NCBI GenBank assembly: GCA_946479915.1
Contig: CAMLHR010000026.1
Location: 1-9,550 of the forward strand
Source: an uncultured Lysobacter sp.
Lineage (GTDB): Bacteria; Pseudomonadota; Gammaproteobacteria; Xanthomonadales; Xanthomonadaceae
DNA length: 9,550 bases
Direction of reading: 5' to 3'
Shown here: in pieces, positions 1 to 5,448 of the stretch
Layout: each line of letters begins with the position of its first letter
Numbering within the stretch: position 1 is the stretch's first letter
Translations under genes and position numbers: made by a program
Notes under the pieces: generated by a model
Databases searched by the model: none
What the model was told of the DNA's origin: nothing
Seen by the model: the letters and a program-made list of their open reading frames with translations, nothing else

Positions 1-500
1 GCTTCTCCTCTCGTCCGGCGAGGCCGGGTAGCAAGGCCGCGACCGTACGAAGGCGTGCTCAGCACGACCTGAGTGGAGCGTCACTCGTGGTTCCGCCTCC
101 AAAAAGACAGGCCCACGCGCAAATCGCCTCGCTCGACGTCCTGCACAAGGAGGTCTTCGGCCCCGTGCTGCACGTCGTGCGCTGGAAGGCCGGCCAGCTC
201 GACGCCGTCATCGACGCCATCAACGCCACCGGCTACGGCCTGACCCTTGGCATCCACTCGCGCATCGACGCGACCGTCGAGAAGATCGCCAGCCGGGTCA
301 AGGTCGGCAACTGCTACGTCAACCGCAACCAGATCGGCGCCGTCGTCGGCGTGCAGCCGTTCGGCGGGCAGAACCTGTCGGGCACCGGCCCGAAGGCCGG
401 CGGGCCGCACTACCTGCCGCGGTTCGCGACGGAGAAGACGATCACGATCAACACCACCGCGGCGGGCGGCAATGCCAGCCTGCTGACGCTAGGCGACTAG
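1..500 (+). CDS. putA: PutA C-terminal fragment (P5C dehydrogenase end), 5' partial
   Basis: This is the C-terminal end of bifunctional proline dehydrogenase / 1-pyrroline-5-carboxylate dehydrogenase, which oxidises proline to glutamate. From about base 111 the frame reads as the end of the aldehyde-dehydrogenase domain: KEVFGPVLHVV, then GYGLTLGIHSRID, then VGNCYVNRN, VGVQPFGGQNLSGTGPKAGG and the tail ending in SLLTLGD. These blocks are typical of PutA rather than of generic ALDHs. The catalytic Cys, NAD site and proline dehydrogenase domain would lie upstream and are absent. The frame stays open to the left edge, but bases 1-110 encode a basic, low-similarity stretch lacking the FVAP-type block expected about 13 residues before EVFGP. 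The gene may therefore be broken or mis-joined there. The stop at 498-500 overlaps the next gene's ribosome-binding site. PutA identity is certain from base ~120 on; the state of the 5' part is not. Confidence 0.9.
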   Translation, partial: FSSRPARPGSKAATVRRRAQHDLSGASLVVPPPKRQAHAQIASLDVLHKEVFGPVLHVVRWKAGQLDAVIDAINATGYGLTLGIHSRIDATVEKIASRVKVGNCYVNRNQIGAVVGVQPFGGQNLSGTGPKAGGPHYLPRFATEKTITINTTAAGGNASLLTLGD

Positions 501-509
501 GAGGCCCCC

Positions 510-800
510 ATGCAATGCCCCGCCTGCCCCACCGAAACCCTCGTCATGGCCGAGCGCCAGGGGATCGAAATCGATTACTGCCCGAAGTGCCGCGGCGTGT
601 GGCTCGACCGCGGCGAACTCGACAAGCTGATCGAGCGCAGTGCCGCGCAGATGGAACCCGCCCCGACCGTGCGTCCCGCACCTGCGGCGCAGGCGTACCC
701 GCCGCCGCAGCGCGGCTACCAGGACGACCGCCGGCATCCGCAGCAGTACCCGTACAGGAAACGCAAGGGCCTGCTGGGCGAACTGTTCGACTTCGACTGA
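510..800 (+). CDS. Small zf-TFIIB-type zinc-ribbon protein
   Basis: A 96-residue protein of the bacterial zf-TFIIB (TFIIB-like zinc ribbon) family. Four cysteines in two CPxC knuckles (Cys3/Cys6 and Cys24/Cys27) should bind one zinc. The block GVWLDRGELDKLIE (29-42) right after the second knuckle is the family hallmark. Residues ~48-82 form a Pro/Gln/Arg-rich, probably disordered linker, and the protein ends in a basic patch (RKRK, 83-86) followed by GLLGELFDFD. There is no signal peptide or membrane segment, so it is probably cytosolic. The start is fixed by AGGAGG at 499-504, five bases before the ATG. That SD overlaps the putA stop, so translation is probably coupled to putA. The family's molecular role is not established; nucleic-acid or protein binding is only a guess. 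Confidence 0.88.
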   Translation: MQCPACPTETLVMAERQGIEIDYCPKCRGVWLDRGELDKLIERSAAQMEPAPTVRPAPAAQAYPPPQRGYQDDRRHPQQYPYRKRKGLLGELFDFD

Positions 801-875
801 ATGACGCGGGGCGGCGAGACGCCCGCTTCATCCGGCCTGTGGCTCCATGGCGCTTCCCGCGTTCGGAGCGTTCCC

Positions 876-1475
876 ATGGCCAAGGTCCTCGTCCTCTATT
901 ACTCGTCGTACGGACACATCGAGAAGATGGCCGCGGCCATGGCCGCAGGCGCGCGCGATGCCGGCGCGCAGGTCGACATCCGGCGCGTGCCTGAACTGGT
1001 TCCCGAGGACGTCGCCCGCAAGTCCGGCTTCAAGCTCGACCAGGAGGCGCCGATCGCCAAGGTCGACGAGCTGCCCAATTACGACGCGATCATCATCGGC
1101 GTCGGCACCCGCTACGGCCGCATGGCCTCGCAGATGGCCAACTTCCTGGACCAGACCGGCGGGCTGTGGGCCAGCGGCGCGCTCAACGGCAAGGTCGGCT
1201 CTGCGTTCACCTCGACGGCCACGCAACACGGCGGCCAGGAAACGACACTGATGGCGATCCACACCAATCTGATGCACCTGGGCATGGTGTGCGTGGGGCT
1301 GCCCTACAGCTTCCAGGGACAGATGACGCTGGAGGAAATCACGGGCGGCGCACCGTACGGGGCGACGACCATCGCCGGCAGCGACGGGTCTCGGCAGCCG
1401 AGCGCGAACGAGCTGGAGGGTGCGAAGTTCCAGGGGCGCCACGTCGCCGAGATCGCGGCGAAGGTCGCCGGCTAG
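876..1475 (+). CDS. wrbA: NAD(P)H:quinone oxidoreductase, WrbA type
   Basis: Cytosolic flavodoxin-like FMN enzyme that reduces quinones by two electrons using NAD(P)H, limiting semiquinone and oxidative stress. The 199-residue product has the normal WrbA length. Visible motifs are the N-terminal strand and FMN-phosphate loop ([17 protein letters not shown], 3-19), the [20 protein letters not shown] block (77-96) and the flavin-binding [11 protein letters not shown] (113-123), followed by GLPYSFQGQ (141-149). The chosen ATG has GGAG at 865-868, seven bases upstream, and begins directly with the beta-1 strand as in the family. An in-frame ATG at 801 would add 25 residues without family similarity and without an SD. 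The gene ends on CTAG, which also supplies the stop of the convergent merR-like gene. No obvious promoter is visible in the 75-base gap after the zinc-ribbon gene, so read-through from upstream is possible. Confidence 0.95.
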   Translation: MAKVLVLYYSSYGHIEKMAAAMAAGARDAGAQVDIRRVPELVPEDVARKSGFKLDQEAPIAKVDELPNYDAIIIGVGTRYGRMASQMANFLDQTGGLWASGALNGKVGSAFTSTATQHGGQETTLMAIHTNLMHLGMVCVGLPYSFQGQMTLEEITGGAPYGATTIAGSDGSRQPSANELEGAKFQGRHVAEIAAKVAG

Positions 1476-1867
1476 CGTCCGGGCGGACGATCGTCGAACG
1501 CCTCCAGGATCGGGCAGGGCCCCTTCGCCGATGCACACCGCCGCGCCAGGCGCCGCAGGCTGTCCCGCGCCTGCTCGAGTTCCGCGATGCGGTCGTCGAG
1601 CTTCGCGATCCGCGTGGATGCCAGTTCCCGCGCGCGGGCATGGTCGTGGCCCGCGTCCAGTGCCAGCAGTTCCCGGATCTCCTCCAGCGTGAATCCCGCG
1701 GCCTGCGCCGCGCGGATGAACCTCAGCCTGCGGACGTCCCGGTCGCCGTAGCGGCGGATCCCGTGGCCGCGCGGCGGCGTCGCCAGCAGGCCCTTGCGCT
1801 GGTAGAAGCGCACTGTCTCCACGCCCACGCCACCGGCGTCCGCGTACTGCTTGATGGTCAGGTCCAA
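1472..1867 (-). CDS. MerR-family regulator, mercury-MerR-like
   Basis: A 131-residue MerR-family transcription factor. The N-terminal winged HTH (about 3-60) contains [16 protein letters not shown] and [15 protein letters not shown], very close to mercury MerR as known from Tn501. A long dimerisation helix follows (~78-110), then a short metal-loop region with Cys111 and Cys118 (C-x6-C) before PILEAF. Against Tn501 MerR, the residue matching Cys82 reads as His76, and the loop between the two distal cysteines is two residues shorter (x6 against x8). The start chosen is TTG at 1867. It yields the canonical [11 protein letters not shown] beginning and has GGAG (minus strand, 1876-1879) eight bases upstream; there is no in-frame ATG nearby. 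That SD lies inside the shared operator region, suggesting autoregulation. The gene is divergent from the Grx-MauE gene, which it probably controls. The effector is unknown: a thiophilic metal or a redox/thiol signal. Confidence 0.9.
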   Translation of the reverse strand: MDLTIKQYADAGGVGVETVRFYQRKGLLATPPRGHGIRRYGDRDVRRLRFIRAAQAAGFTLEEIRELLALDAGHDHARARELASTRIAKLDDRIAELEQARDSLRRLARRCASAKGPCPILEAFDDRPPGR

Positions 1868-1871
1868 GGGC

Positions 1872-1903
1872 TTGACTCCGTACCGTGGTACGGGCCCTAG
1901 AGT
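1872..1903 (+). promoter_or_regulatory. MerR-type promoter and operator
   Basis: A -35 box TTGACT (1872-1877) and a -10-like TAGAGT (1898-1903) are separated by 20 bases (19 if read as CTAGAG). This is the overlong spacer typical of MerR-activated promoters. The spacer carries a perfect dyad CCGTAC-CGTG-GTACGG (1878-1893). As I recall it, the mercury merT promoter of Tn501 has TTGACT followed by CCGTAC-ATGA-GTACGG, so the half-sites match exactly. The site lies between the divergent regulator (TTG start at 1867) and the Grx-MauE gene (ATG at 1910). Confidence 0.85.
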
Positions 1904-1909
1904 GCACCC

Positions 1910-2668
1910 ATGGACACGACGACGCCAACCCGCAAGCACGCCACGCTCCATCGCATGGTGATGCCCACCCACACCTGCCCCTACGGGCTCAAGGCGCGCG
2001 ACCTGCTGCGCCGCCAGGGCTACACGGTCGACGACCGCTGGCTCACCACGCGCGAGCAGACGGACGCCTTCAAGGCCGAGCACGGCGTCGGGACCACGCC
2101 GCAGATCTTCATCGATGGCCAGCGCATCGGCGGCTACGACGACCTGCGCCGGCACTTCGGCAAGCGCGTCGCCGATCCGGATGCCACCACGTATCGCCCG
2201 GTCGTCGCGTTGTTCGCGGTCACGCTGCTGATGGCGCTGGCCACCAGCCAGGCGATGTTCGGCACGCCGTTCACCGGGCAGGCGCTCGCCTGGTTCATCG
2301 CCTTCAGCATGACCGTGCTGGCGCTGCTGAAGCTGCAGGACGTGGAGCAGTTCGCCACGATGTTCCTCAACTACGACCTGCTGGCGAAGCGCTGGGTACC
2401 GTACTCGTACGTCTATCCATTCGTGGAAGGCCTGGCGGGCGTGCTGATGATCGCCGGCGTGGCCAACTGGCTGTCGGTGCCGCTTGCGCTGTTCATCGGT
2501 ACCGTCGGTGCGGTGTCGGTGTTCAAGGTGGTGTACATCGACAAGCGCGAGCTGAAATGCGCGTGCGTCGGCGGCTCGAGCAAGGTGCCGCTGGGATTCG
2601 TGTCGCTGACCGAGAACCTGATGATGATCGGCATGGCGGTGTGGATGTGGGTGGGGCACGGGTTGTAG
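1910..2668 (+). CDS. Glutaredoxin-MauE/DoxX fusion membrane protein
   Basis: A 252-residue inner-membrane protein with a soluble glutaredoxin-like domain (about 13-85) fused to a MauE/DoxX-type redox-associated membrane domain. The Grx domain has the active site HTCPYG with a single Cys (Cys23, CPYG instead of CPYC), then the cis-Pro block GVGTTPQIFIDGQRIGGYDDL (60-80). Five hydrophobic segments follow at roughly 95-117, 123-142, 166-186, 190-211 and 227-249. Between the last two sits ELKCACVGG with Cys217 and Cys219. With the Grx domain in the cytoplasm, the positive-inside pattern puts this C-x-C loop on the same side, so thiol exchange between Cys23 and Cys217/219 is conceivable (inference). 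The start at 1910 lies only six bases after the -10 of the MerR-type promoter, so the message may be leaderless; no SD precedes it. Met16 and Met18 are alternatives, also without an SD. Substrate unknown; MauE itself supports disulfide maturation of methylamine dehydrogenase, but no mau genes are present. Confidence 0.85.
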   Translation: MDTTTPTRKHATLHRMVMPTHTCPYGLKARDLLRRQGYTVDDRWLTTREQTDAFKAEHGVGTTPQIFIDGQRIGGYDDLRRHFGKRVADPDATTYRPVVALFAVTLLMALATSQAMFGTPFTGQALAWFIAFSMTVLALLKLQDVEQFATMFLNYDLLAKRWVPYSYVYPFVEGLAGVLMIAGVANWLSVPLALFIGTVGAVSVFKVVYIDKRELKCACVGGSSKVPLGFVSLTENLMMIGMAVWMWVGHGL

Positions 2669-2688
2669 ACGGGTACCTCGACCAACGA

Positions 2689-2714
2689 AAAAGCCCCGCC
2701 GGAGCGGGGCTTTT
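2689..2714. terminator. Bidirectional intrinsic terminator
   Basis: A perfect GC stem GCCCCGC (2693-2699) / GCGGGGC (2704-2710) with a CGGA loop is flanked by an A-run upstream and TTTTCTTT downstream. The A-run gives a U-run when read from the minus strand. It sits between the convergent Grx-MauE gene (ending at 2668) and fadL (ending at 2741), so it can stop transcription from both sides. Confidence 0.9.
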
Positions 2715-2717
2715 CTT

Positions 2718-2739
2718 TCGCCGCTGAAGCGGCTCCCAC
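2718..2739 (-). repeat. REP-type palindromic repeat
   Basis: On the minus strand this reads GTGGGA, then the dyad GCCGCT-TC-AGCGGC, then GA. This matches the GTGGGAGC...GCGA form of REP (repetitive extragenic palindrome) elements common in pseudomonads and Xanthomonadaceae. It abuts the terminator and ends two bases before the fadL stop, a typical intergenic REP position. I see one copy in this window; identification rests on the motif form only. Confidence 0.65.
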
Positions 2740-2740
2740 A

Positions 2741-4114
2741 TCAGAACTTGTACTGCGCGGCGACGCCGAAGATGTTGGCGTTGCCCTCGAACTGGCCGAC
2801 CAGCAGCGAACCGCTGGACGAGTGGATGTTCACCTCGGGCTCGCCCACCTCGATGCGCGTGTAGGCCGCGCTGATCTCCAGCGCATCGCTCACCTGGTAG
2901 GTGCCGCCGAAGGAGAACCACTTGCGGTTGTCGTCCGGCAGGCGCGCGGCGCGACGCTCGTCGGCCACCGGCGTCTCGTCATACGCCAGGCCGGCGCGCA
3001 GCGTCAGCCGGTCGTTGAGCGCGAACTCGCCGCCCACCGAATAGAACATCGAGTTGCTCCACAGGTACGCCTCGGAGCTGGTCGGCTGCGTGTTGTCGAA
3101 GTCGATCGCGATCGTGCGCAGCGATTCCCAGCCCGTACGCGACGCATCGGCCATCAGCGTCACGCGGTCGGTCGCCTTGTACACCGCGCTGAGCGTGGTG
3201 ATGCTCGGCGTGGTGAGGTCGGCGGTGACGCCCGTGTCCTGGAACTGGCCCGGTGCGCCGACGGCCAGCAGCGGCGAGACTTCCGGCGGCACCGTGAAGT
3301 CGGCATTGCCCTCGAGGGTGTGGTCGATCTCGGTGCGGTGCGACAGGCCGATGGACAGGCGCTCGGTCGGCTGCAGGTAGATGCCGGCGATGAAGCCGAT
3401 GCCGGTGTCGTCGCCGGTCACCTCGACCATGCCGTCGTTCTGCTGCGGGCCGTACACGTTGCCGCCCAGCGGCAGGCAGAACGGCGGCGGCAGGCCGCCG
3501 GTCGCGGCACTCGGCGCGCACACGGCCGAACCGAAGTCGATCGCGTTGGACAGGGTCACTTCCGCGCGCTCGAAGATGAAGCCACCGCCGACAGTCACGT
3601 AGTCGTTGACGTCCAGCGACGCCGACAGGGTGAGGTCGATGATGCGCACGTCGGACTCGAGCGCGTGGTAGCGGCCGACCCAGTCGCGGTCGTAGTCGGT
3701 GGACAGGCCGAACGGCGCGCTGACCATGGCACCCAGGGTCACGCCGGTGTCGGCGATCGGGAACACCGCCGACATGGCCGGCACCGCCGCCAGGTCGCCC
3801 GGGTCGCCGCCGTCACCGCCCTGCAGCGGCTGGCCGAACGCGTCCACGCCGCCGCCCTCGAAGTCGAAGTTCAGGTCGATGGCGTGCAGGTCCACCTGCA
3901 CCGCGCGCTCGTCGAAGGTGGTCATCGCGGCCGGGTTGTTGACGACCACCGAGGTGTCGCCCTCGGCGGCGGCCGAACCGGCACCCGCGCGGCCCGTGGC
4001 CTTGACGCTGTTTTCCTTGAGCTGGAAGCCCGCGGCCTGCGCGTCGGCGAAGGCGAGCACGCCGGCCACGCCCAGGGCCAGCGCGGAGAGGGAAATGAAT
4101 CGGGAATGCTGCAT
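2741..4114 (-). CDS. fadL: FadL-type outer-membrane hydrophobe transporter
   Basis: A 457-residue outer-membrane beta-barrel of the FadL/TodX family, which lets long-chain fatty acids or other hydrophobic compounds diffuse into the cell. Residues 1-27 are a signal peptide cleaved after AQA. The mature chain begins AGFQLKENS, like the FadL N-terminal plug, and carries the conserved NPA (60-62) in VVVNNPAAM. YDRDWVGRY (141-149) and alternating amphipathic strands follow, ending in a C-terminal Phe (QYKF) as expected for BAM-assembled porins. An extracellular-loop-like insert holds Cys199 and Cys213 in a Pro/Gly-rich context, possibly a disulfide. The start is ATG at 4114 with GGAG (minus strand, 4125-4128) ten bases upstream; upstream extension of the frame is not FadL. 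It is monocistronic, divergent from the rhomboid gene. The family is clear, but the exact substrate is not, so the symbol denotes the family. Confidence 0.9.
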   Translation of the reverse strand: MQHSRFISLSALALGVAGVLAFADAQAAGFQLKENSVKATGRAGAGSAAAEGDTSVVVNNPAAMTTFDERAVQVDLHAIDLNFDFEGGGVDAFGQPLQGGDGGDPGDLAAVPAMSAVFPIADTGVTLGAMVSAPFGLSTDYDRDWVGRYHALESDVRIIDLTLSASLDVNDYVTVGGGFIFERAEVTLSNAIDFGSAVCAPSAATGGLPPPFCLPLGGNVYGPQQNDGMVEVTGDDTGIGFIAGIYLQPTERLSIGLSHRTEIDHTLEGNADFTVPPEVSPLLAVGAPGQFQDTGVTADLTTPSITTLSAVYKATDRVTLMADASRTGWESLRTIAIDFDNTQPTSSEAYLWSNSMFYSVGGEFALNDRLTLRAGLAYDETPVADERRAARLPDDNRKWFSFGGTYQVSDALEISAAYTRIEVGEPEVNIHSSSGSLLVGQFEGNANIFGVAAQYKF

Positions 4115-4234
4115 GTGGGAGGATCTCCAGGGAAATGTGCTGCCGGTCCGCGACGGCCGGGGGTCCAGTGCTCGGCCGGCGCCCCGGGGGCGCCGTACTA
4201 TGGCGTATGTAATATAACGGAGTGGAGCGCCGCC
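4115..4234. promoter_or_regulatory. Divergent fadL / rhomboid control region
   Basis: This gap separates two head-to-head genes and must hold both promoters. An unusually AT-rich island (about 4195-4218, including TAATATAAC at 4210-4218) is the best place for -10 elements on either strand, but I find no convincing -35. Beside it lies a near-perfect dyad, CGGCGCCCC-G-GGGGCGCCG (4177-4195), which could be a repressor site or a strong hairpin. GGAG at 4224-4227 serves the rhomboid gene. Confidence 0.45.
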
Positions 4235-4927
4235 ATGTTCGTGGCCATTCCATCCAGGGAACGCCCCGGCTGGCGCTGGGCCACGCCCGCCCTGTTCACC
4301 TTGCTGCTGGCCGCGTTCGTGGCGCTGGCGGTGGTGGACGCCCGGGTCCACACCGCGCTCCTGCACGACTGGGGCGCCCTGTCGGGCTCGCTCGTGGACG
4401 TCCACGCCTGGGAGGCGGCCATCGCCCAGGACGCGCCCCTGCGACTGGTGACCGCCCTGTTCCTGCACGCGGACTGGTCGCACCTGCTCGGCAACCTGGT
4501 GTTCCTGCTGATCTTCGGCCTGCCCGCCGAGAAGGCCATGGGCGCGCTGCGTTTCCTGGCCCTGTTCCTGCTCGGCGGGGCGCTGGCCAACCTGGCCGCG
4601 GTGGCCAGCATCGACACGCCCGACCGCATCATCATCGGCGCCAGCGGCGCGGTGTCCGCGGTGATCGGCGCCTACCTGGCGCTGTTCCCGGGCGCAAAGC
4701 TCGGGGTGGTGCTGCCACTGGGCCTGTTCCTGCAGTTCGTGCGTGCGCCCGCGCCGCTGCTGATCGGCATCTGGGCGCTGCTGCAGGTGGTCTTCACCTT
4801 CTTCGGCCCGGCGTTCGGGCCGGTCGCCTGGGTGGCGCATATCGCCGGGTTCGTGGTCGGCGTGGTGTTCGCGCTGGTGGCAAAGGCGGGGATTGCGCGG
4901 CGGATGAGGAAGCAACGGGGGTTCTGA
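4235..4927 (+). CDS. Rhomboid-family intramembrane serine protease
   Basis: A 230-residue multi-pass inner-membrane protein of the rhomboid family, which cleaves transmembrane substrates within the bilayer. All catalytic landmarks are present. H83-x3-N87 in WSHLLGNLVFL fits the oxyanion His/Asn of GlpG-type enzymes. The nucleophile Ser137 is in GASGAVSAVIG (135-145), and the base His202 is in AHIAGFVVGV (201-210). A first membrane segment (~15-34) precedes a periplasmic-like loop, and roughly six segments are visible in total. It ends in a basic tail (RRMRKQRGF). The ATG has GGAG seven bases upstream. The gene is divergent from fadL and is followed after 123 bases by an XRE regulator. Substrate unknown; an active protease is likely because Ser, His and Asn are all conserved. 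Confidence 0.92.
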   Translation: MFVAIPSRERPGWRWATPALFTLLLAAFVALAVVDARVHTALLHDWGALSGSLVDVHAWEAAIAQDAPLRLVTALFLHADWSHLLGNLVFLLIFGLPAEKAMGALRFLALFLLGGALANLAAVASIDTPDRIIIGASGAVSAVIGAYLALFPGAKLGVVLPLGLFLQFVRAPAPLLIGIWALLQVVFTFFGPAFGPVAWVAHIAGFVVGVVFALVAKAGIARRMRKQRGF

Positions 4928-5009
4928 GCCCTGCCGCGATGCGCACGGCAACTGGTCGGGCGGCGGGGGACAGGCGGGCCCCCGCCATCGACCTGTGCGA
5001 AAATCGCTC

Positions 5010-5027
5010 GCGGCTTGGGGAAGCCGC
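5010..5027 (+). repeat. Inverted repeat upstream of XRE gene
   Basis: A perfect seven-base dyad GCGGCTT-GGGG-AAGCCGC lies 24-41 bases before the ATG of the XRE-family gene. It could form an RNA hairpin in the leader or be a protein-binding site. No U-tract follows, so it is not a terminator for the rhomboid gene. Confidence 0.4.
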
Positions 5028-5050
5028 AGAATTCGGGAGTTTCGGATCAA

Positions 5051-5410
5051 ATGGAATTGACGGTCGCGGATCGGATCCGCGTGGCGCGTCGGCACGCGCG
5101 TATCTCACAGACACAGGCCGCCGAGGGTGTCGGCGTCCACCGGGGCACCTTCGCGCATTGGGAACGCGGCGGCGGGCACCTGCCCAGCGCCAGGAACGCG
5201 ATCAACCTCGCGAAGCTGCTGCGGGTGAACCACGAGTGGCTCATGACCGGGCGCGGCGAGATGGAGTGCCGGGCGACGACATCGCTGTCCCACGTCCGCC
5301 AGGAGTGCATCGCCCGCTGCCCTGAAGAGGAGCGTTGGCTCGCCGCATTCCGGAGGCTGCCCCACGCGATGAGGCAGCACTGGATCCGGAAGGTCGAAGT
5401 CTTCCGCTAG
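5051..5410 (+). CDS. XRE-family helix-turn-helix regulator
   Basis: A 119-residue DNA-binding protein with a Cro/C1-type HTH (HTH_3-like) at about residues 6-62. The scaffold helix region is ISQTQAAEGVGV (18-29), the recognition helix is around HRGTFAHWERG (30-40), and the closing LLRVNHEWLMTG (56-67) is typical of the family. The C-terminal part (~71-119) has three cysteines (73, 86, 90) and an amphipathic end, EERWLAAFRRL...WIRKVEVF, and matches no domain I recognise. The start is ATG at 5051 with GGGAG at 5035-5039, a slightly long 11-base spacing. An in-frame TTG at 5015 lies within a hairpin and adds only 12 residues with no family character. Perfect dyads before the start and inside the first codons suggest autoregulation. 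The regulon is unknown; there are no phage or toxin genes nearby. Confidence 0.85.
   Translation: MELTVADRIRVARRHARISQTQAAEGVGVHRGTFAHWERGGGHLPSARNAINLAKLLRVNHEWLMTGRGEMECRATTSLSHVRQECIARCPEEERWLAAFRRLPHAMRQHWIRKVEVFR
5065..5081 (+). promoter_or_regulatory. Dyad inside the XRE gene start, possible operator
   Basis: A perfect 17-base dyad CGCGGATC-G-GATCCGCG lies within codons 5-11 of the XRE-family gene, encoding ADRIR. Its size and symmetry suit a Cro/C1-type dimer site, but the GC-rich composition and an Ala-Asp-Arg-Ile-Arg coding constraint could also produce it by chance. Confidence 0.3.
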
Positions 5411-5448
5411 CCGGCCGCCGGGACAGGAAGGCCGGCGGGCGCCGGCGG
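5411..5448. terminator. Possible convergent hairpin region
   Basis: Only 38 bases separate the convergent XRE gene and the permease-peptidase gene. They contain GCCGGC-GGGC-GCCGGC (5431-5446) and a second possible pairing of CCGGCC (5411-5416) with GGCCGG (5430-5435). No U-tract is present on either side, so intrinsic termination is doubtful. Confidence 0.3.

Noticed and set aside
1..115. Possible structural RNA or tRNA at the left edge.
   Set aside because: No T-loop, CCA-end, tmRNA or other known RNA signature could be read on either strand.
801..875. Earlier in-frame ATG for wrbA at 801, directly after the zinc-ribbon stop, and an imperfect hairpin at 806-826.
   Set aside because: The added residues do not match WrbA and there is no SD, whereas 876 has one. 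The hairpin needs a bulge and lacks a U-tract, so it is not called a terminator.
1868..2659. Upstream extension of the MerR-like frame to an ATG at 2659.
   Set aside because: The extension is antisense to the Grx-MauE gene and would place ~260 residues before the HTH. TTG at 1867 gives the usual MerR start.
2190..2668. MerT/MerC-type mercury importer as the identity of the membrane protein.
   Set aside because: No vicinal Cys pair in the first membrane segment. The Grx domain and the CACVGG loop between the last segments fit MauE/DoxX-type proteins better.
4115..4121. GTGGGAG next to the fadL start, resembling the REP head.
   Set aside because: No following dyad or GCGA tail; a chance match, not a second REP copy.
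2822..4234. Plus-strand open frame upstream of and in frame with the rhomboid start, antisense to fadL.
   Set aside because: Composition is that of an antisense shadow. The rhomboid protein begins normally at 4235 with its own SD.
4115..5095. Long upstream extension of the fadL frame on the minus strand.
   Set aside because: The extension is antisense to the rhomboid gene and Gln/Arg/His-rich. FadL has a proper signal peptide starting at 4114.
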